Assembly (NCBI GenBank): GCA_017889675.1
Contig: JAGGAA010000001.1
Span: 1 to 42,518, forward strand
From: Bacillota bacterium
GTDB taxonomy: Bacteria > Bacillota > Negativicutes > Sporomusales > Sporomusaceae
Length of the DNA stretch: 42,518 nucleotides
Direction: 5' to 3'
Every line of letters begins with the position of its first letter. Within the stretch, counting starts at the first letter, position 1. Positions 20,438 to 30,000 of this stretch are shown here, one piece after another. A program made the position numbers and the translations under genes. Below the pieces are notes generated by a model, which had not been told where the DNA came from, searched no databases, and was given only the letters and a program-made list of their open reading frames with translations.

Positions 20438-20647
20438 TTAAGCTGAGACAGAGTGATAATTTAAAAATGAAATAAGTTGTTCGCAAGTACACTGATTAGT
20501 CAACACTTCGCTAGCAATTTTTTCAATAGCTTCAGATTTGACAGTCACATCTATAAGATGTCCGGCAAAGCAACTGCTAAAAATGAGCCGAGTTTTTTCA
20601 TCAATAGATTCCTGCAATACCAATTGCCAATATCCTTTTTTGTTCAT
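20438..20647 (-). CDS. Small hypothetical protein, paralog of 26749..26976
   Basis: MNKKGYWQLVLQESIDEKTRLIFSSCFAGHLIDVTVKSEAIEKIASEVLTNQCTCEQLISFLN; aggagaagatat RBS. Confidence 0.75.
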   Translation of the reverse strand: MNKKGYWQLVLQESIDEKTRLIFSSCFAGHLIDVTVKSEAIEKIASEVLTNQCTCEQLISFLNYHSVSA

Positions 20648-20993
20648 ATATCTTCTCCTAAAGTACATTTCTGAAAATATATTAACATATTTTAAAAACA
20701 TTTTTATATTTCCTTAATAAACTTAACAAAAGTTTAACATTTCCATTTACTTTTCTAAAACAGCCGGCAGTCTCTTGTACGTTTCCCTTACCGTCGAACT
20801 ATCGATGAAACCTGTTTCTTATGATTTATCGGGCTAACGCTAAAACTGCTCATACTTCTCGTCTGAACCTCAAGAAGATGCACCTTCCGGATTTTTCGGA
20901 CAAACTCTGGGCTAAGCGTAAACCTTTGAATAAAGACTTACAAACAAAACTGCCTCAGTCCCTGATTTCACAAGGGTCGAGGCTGTTTTTTAT

Positions 20994-21033
20994 CCATTAC
21001 CAGTGGTACGGTTCTCCGCAGCTAATCTTGAAC
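20994..21033 (-). repeat. Dispersed 40-bp repeat copy A (encodes FKISCGEPYHW-stop on the minus strand)
   Basis: 33/40 identity with 12387..12426; terminator-like hairpin lies 3' of the stop. Confidence 0.75.
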
Positions 21034-21098
21034 AAAGCCACCAACGGCCCTCATCATCAAACAAATTAACCTACTTAGACATTGTGTATCTACTTATG

Positions 21099-21137
21099 AG
21101 GCCAAGAATGCTTAAACAAGGCGTTCTTGGCCTTTTT
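21099..21137 (+). terminator. Terminator-like hairpin
   Basis: aggccaagaatgc...gcgttcttggcctttttaa. Confidence 0.6.
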
Positions 21138-21242
21138 AAACAAGAAAATAACCTAAAATTAACGTTACTTGCCTTGTTTCAACACTAAAGCATTAATACA
21201 ATGAAGGCGACACCAGTAAAATACTGACGATTGAGGTGTACT

Positions 21243-21911
21243 ATGGAAAATACAGATGCTTTGCTATTTTGCTTTATCAATCACACGCACTTGCGCAGTA
21301 AAGGTTTGGATTGGTTCATGTTCTCTCTCACTCAGTTCGGTCAAGGTTGGTTGGTCCTTATATTGCTGACAGGAGTTTACTTTGGCAACAATTTTGAAGG
21401 CTCCTGGTATGCAGAATCTTTTGTTACCGTCTTGGCCGCAGGAGTAATCTGTCAAATTATAAAAAAATACCTACCCCGTTCAAGACCGGTATCTGTCCTC
21501 CCCCATGTAAATGTCCTAGGTAAAAGACTTGCTTCAGGCTCTTTTCCGTCCGGGCATACCGCTACAGCATTTTCTTTAGCTATAGTATTCAGCTCTCATT
21601 GGGAGATTATGACTCCCGTATTACTATTTACGGCTAGCCTCATAGGAGTGACGAGGATATATGTTGGGGCACATTTCCCGTTGGATGTCTGTTGCGGAGC
21701 AATTATCGGGCTGACCACTTCCAGCCTGGTATTAACTTTCTTACATATTGCCCCCGCCTACAACATCCAGTATCCGTTTACCCTGGTATTTGGCACAATT
21801 CTACTGCTTGCCTTATCTTTACCGTTTTTGGGCGGTTACACATTTGCGAAAATGGCGCAACGCCTTAGAGAGAAAATAGTCCGGGTACAAGTAGTCTTAC
21901 AGGGGAGATGA
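21243..21911 (+). CDS. PAP2-family phosphatase (membrane)
   Basis: KKYLPRSRP, GSFPSGHTATAFSLA, GAHFPLDVCCGAIIG motifs. Confidence 0.93.
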   Translation: MENTDALLFCFINHTHLRSKGLDWFMFSLTQFGQGWLVLILLTGVYFGNNFEGSWYAESFVTVLAAGVICQIIKKYLPRSRPVSVLPHVNVLGKRLASGSFPSGHTATAFSLAIVFSSHWEIMTPVLLFTASLIGVTRIYVGAHFPLDVCCGAIIGLTTSSLVLTFLHIAPAYNIQYPFTLVFGTILLLALSLPFLGGYTFAKMAQRLREKIVRVQVVLQGR

Positions 21912-21915
21912 TTCA

Positions 21916-22359
21916 TTGCTAAAAATGTTGATCAAATTTGCTTTAGTGGGACTGTCCGGAGTGGGATTGAACATGGCAGTATATGCCTACCTTCTTTCTT
22001 TAAATGCCGACTATTTAACTGCAGCTATTTGCTCCTTTAGCGTTGCAGTCACTAATAACTTTGTTTGGAATATGTTATGGACTTTTAGAGGACGCGCCAA
22101 AGAGAAAAACGTCCTCAAAAAATACGTTAACTTTTTTGCTATTAGCTTTATAAACCTTGTGATTAATCTTTTCGTCTTACACGCATTAGTTAAATATAGT
22201 CAAGTCGATGAAAAGCTATCCCAACTCCTATCTATTGCCGTAGTCTGCGGCTTAAACTTCCTATTGAATTATCGTATTACATTTGGTGAAAAGAGCACTA
22301 AGCAACAAAAGGAGGCTCCTTTATCTTATGAAGCTAATTGTTATACCCACTTACAATGA
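21916..22359 (+). CDS. GtrA-family membrane protein
   Basis: FALVGLSGVGLNMAVYAYLL...ITNNFVWNMLWTFRG-type pattern, TTG start. Confidence 0.9.
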   Translation: MLKMLIKFALVGLSGVGLNMAVYAYLLSLNADYLTAAICSFSVAVTNNFVWNMLWTFRGRAKEKNVLKKYVNFFAISFINLVINLFVLHALVKYSQVDEKLSQLLSIAVVCGLNFLLNYRITFGEKSTKQQKEAPLSYEANCYTHLQ

Positions 22360-23092
22360 GCGCAATAACTTAGCCCAACTTCTGCACTTGATTTACCAGC
22401 AGGACAAGACTTTTCACGTTCTTATCATTGATGACAATTCACCTGACGGTACAGGTGAATTAGTTCATGAACTCATACAAAAAGAATACCCTGATAACCT
22501 GTTTTTGCTAACGCGGCCCGGAAAGCTCGGCCTGGGAACAGCTTATATTGCCGGATTCCAATGGGCATTAGAGAGAGATTATCAATACATTTTTGAAATG
22601 GATGCTGATTTTTCCCACAATCCAAAATATTTGCCCCATTTTCTTGCCGTTGCTGAAAATTATGACTTGATACTCGGCAGCCGCTATGTTCCCGGTGGCG
22701 GAGTCACCAAATGGAGTATGCTTCGCCGGCTTATCAGCTACTGTGGAAGTTTATATTCCCGTGTCGTCTTGGGTATTCCTTATAAAGATCTAACCGGCGG
22801 CTATAAATGTTTTCGGAGGAGAGTATTGGAAACTATCCTATTGGATGACATTCGTTCAAATGGCTATTGTTTTCAAATTGAGTTAACGTATCGCGCTTTT
22901 CTCAAGTCCTTTACCATTCAGGAAATACCGATTGTTTTTGAAGAGCGGGCGGCAGGATACTCAAAAATGTCTTGGAAAATTTTCTTCGAGGCGTTTTGGA
23001 TGGTCTTAAAACTACGAGCAGCAAAAAGCCGTCTAAAATCATTAGAATTCAAGCAGATACTTCCTAAAAAGGAAACGTTAACTCACCCGTAA
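22328..23092 (+). CDS. Polyprenol-phosphate glycosyltransferase, GT2 (DPM1-like)
   Basis: MKLIVIPTYNERNNLAQLL, IIDDNSPDGTGEL, FEMDADFSHNPKYLP; aaaggaggctcc RBS. Confidence 0.95.
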   Translation: MKLIVIPTYNERNNLAQLLHLIYQQDKTFHVLIIDDNSPDGTGELVHELIQKEYPDNLFLLTRPGKLGLGTAYIAGFQWALERDYQYIFEMDADFSHNPKYLPHFLAVAENYDLILGSRYVPGGGVTKWSMLRRLISYCGSLYSRVVLGIPYKDLTGGYKCFRRRVLETILLDDIRSNGYCFQIELTYRAFLKSFTIQEIPIVFEERAAGYSKMSWKIFFEAFWMVLKLRAAKSRLKSLEFKQILPKKETLTHP

Positions 23093-23123
23093 CCAGCATG
23101 ACTCAAGAAGGAGCCAATCTCAA

Positions 23124-24644
23124 ATGCATGCAAAATCTCCCTCATTCATAATTTTATTAATTATCATTGCCAGCACTTTACTTCGAATTACTTTAGCCGA
23201 ATCTATAGGGCTCGGAGTGGACGAGTCTTATGTAGTCGCAATTGCCCGTAATCTCAGCCTGAGTTATTTCGATCACCCCCCGCTGCATTTTTGGATAATT
23301 TGGTTGACGGCTCACCTTACCGGCAGTGAAAACGCATTAGTACTTAGGCTTCCGTTCATTATTTTGTTTACCGGTACTACTTGGATGATGTACCGACTCG
23401 GAAGTAAGCTTTTTGGCGAATGGGCCGGAGTTTATTCTGCTTTGCTGTTGAACGTATCCGCTGTCTTTAGTCTTAGTACCGGCAGCTGGCTCTTGCCAGA
23501 CGGACCGTTAATGTTCCTGATGCTGGCAGCTGTTTTAGTGCTAACGGAAATATTTTTTGAATCTGAATCCACTTGGCGCCATTGGTTCGCAGTTGCTTTG
23601 CTAGTTGGGTTTGGTATGCTGGCAAAATATCATGCAATCTTCCTGGCCTTAGGCAGTTTGCTTTTTCTCCTAACTTCTAAAGCCCACCGCCGCCTGCTCT
23701 ATACTGCAAAACCATATTTTGCTGCCGGGACTGCCGCGATTGTATTTCTGCCGGTAATACTCTGGAATAAGGAACATCACTGGATATCCTTTTTATTTCA
23801 TAGTGCCAGAGGAACTGCAAAAGGATTCTTTCCATTGAAAATGTTAGCAAACATTGCCGGACAAGCGCTATGGATTCTGCCTTGGATTTGGCTACCTTTG
23901 ATCTCGATTTTACTTAAAAGAAGTTTCGACGGTCCAGGCAATCCCACATCCCTGCAAAACAGACGCTGGTTTCTATGCTGTTTGGCCGTTGGACCAATTG
24001 CTCTTTTTACAGCGGCAACATTGTGGGGGGCACAGGGACTATTTCATTGGCAGGCACCCGGATATCTTGTAGCAATTCCTTTACTTGGCCAGGCTGTAGC
24101 CGGCTGGACACAACAAGGCAGTAGAATAACCCAGATTTGGCTTACAGGTACGGTTTCTATATTTCTGGTATTAGCCACCGTGCTCGGCATTCATACATCA
24201 ACCGGTTGGCTGCGGCAGATTCAGCCCCAATGGTTTGTTTCCGGCGATCCGACCACGGAAGCACTAAACTGGTCTAATCTTCCACCGTATCTGAAAGAGC
24301 ATGGACTATTTGATTCCTCGGCAAAATTTGTAGTTGCCGCCCACTGGATCGACGCAGGGAAAATAGATTATGTATTAGAGGGTAAATTTCCGGTTTTGTG
24401 TTTAAACAACGAACCTCATCACTTCGCCTTTCTTCATAAACCGAATGATTTTAAGGGTAAGGACGCCCTTATTATTGGCCGAAAAGACGTTATTGAAAAA
24501 GCACTTTCCCTATATCAACCTAGGTTTGCATCCATAAAGTTCATAGGAACGCTGCCTATCACCCGTGCTGGAGTACCCGAGTTTGATCTCGCCGTATATT
24601 ACGCCCATGATTTCAGCGGAACATTTCCAATGCCCTATGAATAA
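23124..24644 (+). CDS. GT39/ArnT-like glycosyltransferase, PMT_2
   Basis: LGVDESYVVAIARNLSLSYFDHPPLHFWIIWLTAHL multi-pass N-terminus. Confidence 0.93.
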   Translation: MHAKSPSFIILLIIIASTLLRITLAESIGLGVDESYVVAIARNLSLSYFDHPPLHFWIIWLTAHLTGSENALVLRLPFIILFTGTTWMMYRLGSKLFGEWAGVYSALLLNVSAVFSLSTGSWLLPDGPLMFLMLAAVLVLTEIFFESESTWRHWFAVALLVGFGMLAKYHAIFLALGSLLFLLTSKAHRRLLYTAKPYFAAGTAAIVFLPVILWNKEHHWISFLFHSARGTAKGFFPLKMLANIAGQALWILPWIWLPLISILLKRSFDGPGNPTSLQNRRWFLCCLAVGPIALFTAATLWGAQGLFHWQAPGYLVAIPLLGQAVAGWTQQGSRITQIWLTGTVSIFLVLATVLGIHTSTGWLRQIQPQWFVSGDPTTEALNWSNLPPYLKEHGLFDSSAKFVVAAHWIDAGKIDYVLEGKFPVLCLNNEPHHFAFLHKPNDFKGKDALIIGRKDVIEKALSLYQPRFASIKFIGTLPITRAGVPEFDLAVYYAHDFSGTFPMPYE

Positions 24645-24661
24645 TCACGTAAAAGGGGGAT

Positions 24662-25294
24662 ATGACAATGATGAACGTTTTGTTAGCGAATCTTAGTCAG
24701 AAAGACGTCCTTAAGGCTACTTTGCTTGCGTTCTTTGTAGGCGGAACCACAAGTATTTTTGTTCTCACCCTGCAACCAACCGACAGCTATACAGTTTGGT
24801 CTATTGGAAACTTCTTGGGCAATACCGGAAATGATCTTTTTTTGCTCCTTTCCAATTTGCTTATTTTAGGCTGGGCTTGGCGCAGGCGGCTGACAAGCGT
24901 CATTAAACTCACCTTATCTCTTGACCTATCAGTTTGGATTTTGGTACAAGGCCTTAAGCTGATTCATTTGGGACACTGGTATCTACGTCCTAACGGCGGA
25001 GCCGGCGGCTTTCCAAGCGGGCACGCTGCCCATGCTTTCGGTATGGCATTTTTACTTTCTCTGTACTTTCCGCGTTTTTCCTGGTTGTGGTACTCCTGCG
25101 CCGCTGCCATATCCTGGTCAAGACTGGAAACAGAGTGGCACTCAGGATTGCAAATTACTGCCGGGATTATACTGGGTACATTCCTGGTCTGGGGACTTGT
25201 AGTTCGCTGGCTGACTCATCCTGATTATGAAGTTATTCAATCAGAACCATTACATTCGCCACTTGCCATTTCACAATCTTATGCTGCAGAATAG
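24662..25294 (+). CDS. Second PAP2-family phosphatase
   Basis: GGFPSGHAAHAFGMAFLLSLYFP, ETEWHSGLQITAGIILG. Confidence 0.88.
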   Translation: MTMMNVLLANLSQKDVLKATLLAFFVGGTTSIFVLTLQPTDSYTVWSIGNFLGNTGNDLFLLLSNLLILGWAWRRRLTSVIKLTLSLDLSVWILVQGLKLIHLGHWYLRPNGGAGGFPSGHAAHAFGMAFLLSLYFPRFSWLWYSCAAAISWSRLETEWHSGLQITAGIILGTFLVWGLVVRWLTHPDYEVIQSEPLHSPLAISQSYAAE

Positions 25295-25494
25295 CCATTA
25301 AATCCCTTACATTTTTCGTAGAAACTTTTCGATATTTGCCGATTATCTCTGGCTTGAGGACAGCCTCGTCTGCCAGTTTTTTCTTGGCGTACACAAAAAC
25401 CTTGATGCATTTTTTTTATTACACCAAGGTTCGTTACATAAAATAATGCTGCTGCAAAATTAAGCAGCATGTATAAGCATGCTAAAATGCAAGG

Positions 25495-26130
25495 CTAACA
25501 CCATAGCTGATGAACACCGACTAATATCAATAGCAAGCCAGAAATTGCTGTAGTGTAGTATCCTAATTTCTTAGCGGCATATTTTTCACCAAAATACACC
25601 CCCAATAGTATAGTGATAAAACTAACTACCCCAACTAAAGCTGATTCCCACAAAGAAGATATACCAATTGCCCCCGCATCGAATCCGCCTGCCAGTGCAT
25701 TTACCGATAATGCTACCCCAAGCAATATCGCTTCCCACGGGCCAATATCTCTTGAGCTATCAATATCGGCCCGTTCCGGGTAACGCAATATTTCCGTAGG
25801 CCCAACATATATTTTTATACTAAATAACTGTAAATTCATTACTGGTTGCTTAGCTTTTACTGCTAAAACTATTGGCTGCATAAGTATCCATACTCCTACA
25901 CCACATAATAGGACAGCTCCTATAATAGCAGCTATTTGGTGGCTTAAATAAACACAGATTAATTCACCCGCTTTGGCTGATAACCATGTCGCTATAAAAG
26001 ATATTACGGCGATTGTCAGATTGGCCATAAAAGATACCCGAATCCTTTGAATACCGTAAGCTATGCCTACCCCAAGATTATCCAAGTTAGCGGCTGAAGC
26101 AATAACAACACTAAGCAATACATAGCCCAA
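25495..26130 (-). CDS. ytaF: YtaF-like sporulation membrane protein (MntP-related)
   Basis: SAANLDNLGVGIAYGIQRIRVSFMANLTIAVIS; ALSVNALAGGFDAGAIG repeat. Confidence 0.88.
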   Translation of the reverse strand: MGYVLLSVVIASAANLDNLGVGIAYGIQRIRVSFMANLTIAVISFIATWLSAKAGELICVYLSHQIAAIIGAVLLCGVGVWILMQPIVLAVKAKQPVMNLQLFSIKIYVGPTEILRYPERADIDSSRDIGPWEAILLGVALSVNALAGGFDAGAIGISSLWESALVGVVSFITILLGVYFGEKYAAKKLGYYTTAISGLLLILVGVHQLWC

Positions 26131-26196
26131 GCTCTATACCTCCTACGAATTGTGCGGCCTTAGTCCATAAAAATACTGTACTCAGAACGTTTATAC

Positions 26197-26454
26197 CTAA
26201 TTTTCAGGCTGAATCTCAGATCCCATATGCTGACTTTCTGCTTGGACAACTTCATCCTGTCTTAGAGTCTCTCTCGCTTCGCGCCCAATGCTTTTGATAG
26301 ATTCAACACCCGAAAGGACTCCCGCTATTCCTGTCACCGCCACAGACCTTAACCCCTTCCTCACACCCGGAATAGCCAATGCCAGAGTAATACCTCCTAC
26401 AACTAGTCCCAAAGGAGCTACTCCTTGCAATATTCGCGAACCATAGCGTAACAT
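26197..26454 (-). CDS. Small single-TM PacL/DUF5132-like protein
   Basis: MLRYGSRILQGVAPLGLVVGGITLALAIPGVRKGLRSVAVTGIAGVL; strongly similar to the N-terminus of 33371..33955. Confidence 0.7.
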   Translation of the reverse strand: MLRYGSRILQGVAPLGLVVGGITLALAIPGVRKGLRSVAVTGIAGVLSGVESIKSIGREARETLRQDEVVQAESQHMGSEIQPEN

Positions 26455-26748
26455 AAAACTCCTCCTTCGAAAAAAGATTTTAAATTATTATTATCACTAT
26501 TAACCTTCTCTATACTGGTTATTAATGATAATAATTTTCTTAAACACCAGAGAAGCAAAAAATAATTATTCAAACTATCAATTTTTGATTATTTTTCTCC
26601 AAATCATAATAAATTCCCCAAAACGGTTAAATTAATCCAAACGAGCCGTTTGCATCCCTTACTGAACTTCAGTATTATTTTAGTAAGAAATATAATTTAT
26701 TTATAAGGAACGCATCAAATCTTAGAAAAGAAGAGAGGAATAGCTTCC

Positions 26749-26976
26749 ATGCCGGACTATAAAAGCCATTGGGAACTTAAGCTGAACCACTCCCTCGGTA
26801 ATAAAACACGTCTTCTCTTTGCCAGCACAAATCGGCGATATCTTGTCGATATTACCCTCCAATCTTCAATCACTAAACAAATAATCCAACACGTTTTAGC
26901 AAACACTTGGAATGGCGACGAACTTATTGATTATCTGAATTCTAAAGTAGCTAATGAGGCAACTGTGGCTTTATAA
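26749..26976 (+). CDS. Small hypothetical protein, paralog of 20438..20647
   Basis: HWELKLNHSLGNKTRLLFASTNRRYLVDITLQSSITKQIIQHVLANTWNGDELIDYLN; agaggaatag RBS. Confidence 0.75.
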   Translation: MPDYKSHWELKLNHSLGNKTRLLFASTNRRYLVDITLQSSITKQIIQHVLANTWNGDELIDYLNSKVANEATVAL

Positions 26977-27044
26977 GCAACACAAATGTTAGGAAATCCA
27001 ATCAACTTTGTTCCAAAGGTCATAACACATCAACGCCCCACGCC

Positions 27045-27080
27045 AAAAACACGTCTTGCTTTTGTACAAGACGTGTTTTT
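27045..27080. terminator. Bidirectional terminator
   Basis: Perfect 14-bp stem aaaaacacgtcttg-cttttgta-caagacgtgttttt between convergent genes. Confidence 0.9.
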
Positions 27081-27095
27081 GCTTCCTAACCACGT

Positions 27096-30000
27096 TCAAA
27101 TCAGCTTGGGCTTGCACGGTGTGACTGTTTCCAACTGTAACGCTGGCACTCCTGCCAACATCTTGGTTAATCCTAAATCCAAGATTGCCGATGCGGAGGC
27201 AACCATAAACGCGATTAACCACTCGGATAAAGTAATTCCAGTTGTACCGAGCACAGGCTGTAGAACCGGAATATAGACAGCGCCAGCCACCATCGCCATG
27301 GACAAAGCTACTGCCCCGACCAACCAGCCATTACTGAACAATCCCACCCTGCCGGAATGCTTTTCTAAACGACAATCAAAAATATGAATAAACTGGCTTA
27401 TCGCTAATTCAACCAACACTAAAGTCCGAGCTGCTAATAGATTACCACCCAATTTCAGTCTCCAATAAAATAATCCTAAACTAGTTAAACCAATACTTAT
27501 CCCCCTGCTAAGAATCTTTCTGCCTAGACCTCCGTCAAAAACACTTTCACTAGCGCTTCTTGGCGGCTGTTGCATAATATTGCGAGCCGGAGGATCATTC
27601 ACCAGAGCAATGGCTGGCAATCCATCTCCCACCAGATTAATCCACAACAATTGAATCGGTATGAGTGGTAACGGTAATCCAGTCATTACGGCCAAAAGCA
27701 TAAGCATTACTTCCCCAATATTCGTAGCAACCAAATAACGAATTGCTTTTCGTATATTGGCATATATGGACCGTCCCTCTTCCATTGCTTTTACAATGGT
27801 GGCGAAATTATCATCCGCCAACGTAAGACTGGCGGCTTCCTTAGTTACATCTGTCCCCGTTAATCCCATTGCGATCCCTATATCCGCCGCTTTTATCGCC
27901 GGTGCATCATTAACACCATCTCCAGTCATTGCAACGATAAATCCTCTCGATTTTAAAGCCGTAATAATCCGTAGCTTATGGTGAGGTGATGTCCGGGCAT
28001 AAACCGACACATGCCGGCTGATCTGCTCTAGTTCCTGATCACTCATATTATCAAGTTCAGAACCCGTTACAATCTGATCACCAGGCAACAAAAGATTAAT
28101 CTCTTTGGCAATTGCGCTGGCAGTATTAGGATGGTCTCCGGTAATCATCACTACTTTTACTCCCGCTTCGTGACATTTAGCAATTGCGGCAGGCACTTCT
28201 GGCCGGGGGGGATCAATCATTCCCTGCATCCCCGTGAAAATGAGACCTTGTTCTAGTTCCTTCTCGCCTTCGCATTCCGCATTGGTAACTGGTCGATAAG
28301 CAAAAGCCAGTACTCGTAAAGCGGCTGAAGTCATTTTCTCATTTGCCACTAAAATTTCGTGCCTTTTATTTTCATCCATTCTCACAACCTTTCCATTATG
28401 CAAAAGATACTCACATGCTACTAATATTTTATCCGGCGAACCTTTACAATGAAGGCTCTTTTCTCCATTCTCATCATAAATTACGGACATCATACGACGT
28501 TCAGATTCAAACGGATTTTCTAATATCCGCAGATATTTCTTGTCTAAATCCTGCTGCCATACTCCTGCCTTAGCAGCCGCCACGATAATGGCCCCTTCTG
28601 TTGGATCTCCGTTTATCCGCCACCCAAAAGCCTTATGGTCTTCCAGCGATACAATTTTACTTCGAACCGATGTTTTTCCATGTGCTAATTTCGCATTGTT
28701 GCATAATGCACCTGTTATCAGTGTCTGCATGATATCCCCATCATTTGTAGGATCAACGGGTACCCCGGAACAAGTGAATTTCCCCACTGGTGAATACCCT
28801 TCTCCGCTTACCTTCCAATATCGCCCATACGTATAGGCTTCCCTTACAGTCATTTCGTTCTTAGTAAGCGTACCAGTTTTATCAGAACAAATTACCGTTG
28901 CACACCCTAATGTCTCAATAGAAGATAGCTTGCGAACAATAATATTCCTTTTACTCATTCGCTGCAATCCCATAGCTAGGGCAATAATAACAATAGCAGT
29001 TAAACCTTCCGGAATTGCTGCCACAGCTAAACTGGCACCCGTCTGTAACATGCTTAATAACGGTTGCCCGTGTAAAAGACCGGCAAAAAACACTAAGCCA
29101 GATACAGCCAGACAACCCCAGACTAAATACTTAGCTAGTTCTTCAAGACGACGCTGCAAGGGCGTAATTTTCTCCTCGTATTCCTGAATTAGCTGGGCAA
29201 CCTTTCCCATTTCAGTAGCCATGCCTGTGGCTATAACTACCGCCGTCGCCCGTCCTCTTGTCACAGAAGTTCCCATATAAACCATGTTATTGCGCTCAGC
29301 AAGAGGTACTAAAGAATTAGCCACAAACATGGCTTCTTTTTTTGCCGGAACTGTTTCACCAGTCAACGACGCTTCTTCCACCTCAAACCGTCTGGAAGTA
29401 AGCAACCTCGCATCTGCCGGAACTTTATCCCCTGCTTCCAGGACAATGATATCTCCAGGTACTAATTCTTGGGCTTTTATTTTTCTTGTACGTCCCTCCC
29501 GAATCACATTCGCCTGAGGAGCAGCCATTTTTTGCAAGGCATCCAAAGATTTTTCCGCTTTCTGTTCCTGAACCACTCCCAGAATCGCATTGGCAACCAC
29601 AATAGCCAATGTCAAAAACGAGTCTTTTTTCCGTCCGAGTACAAAAGACAAACCAGCAGCACCAATTAAAACCTGCACCATCAAATCCTTAAATTGATGA
29701 ATCAGTAGTTTCCAAAAGCCGGGGGTTTCTTTTTTTTCAAGAAGGTTCGCCCCATACTGCATCCGCCTTGTATCTGCTTCTCTTTCACTCAGCCCACACT
29801 CCGGTGAAGTATCCATGCGCTCACAGGTTAGTTCGGGAGACAAAGAGAAAACCTCATTATTGGAATTCTCTTTTCCTTTTAAGGCGGGAAAAACTAGTTC
29901 GGCAGGAGATTTAGTGGGTACTACACCGGTTCTTACACTATTAAAACGTTGAAGATCTAATGCCGAATCTTTTACAACAGCGTTGTGCTTAAACACCCGC

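Noticed and set aside
20821-21188. ORFs 20821..21069 and 21003..21188
   Set aside because: Overlap terminator-like hairpins and the minus-strand gene-tail remnant; not credible proteins.
25279-25470. 63-aa minus ORF after the second PAP2 gene
   Set aside because: No RBS or recognisable domain; region checked for c-di-GMP riboswitch-like features without a match.
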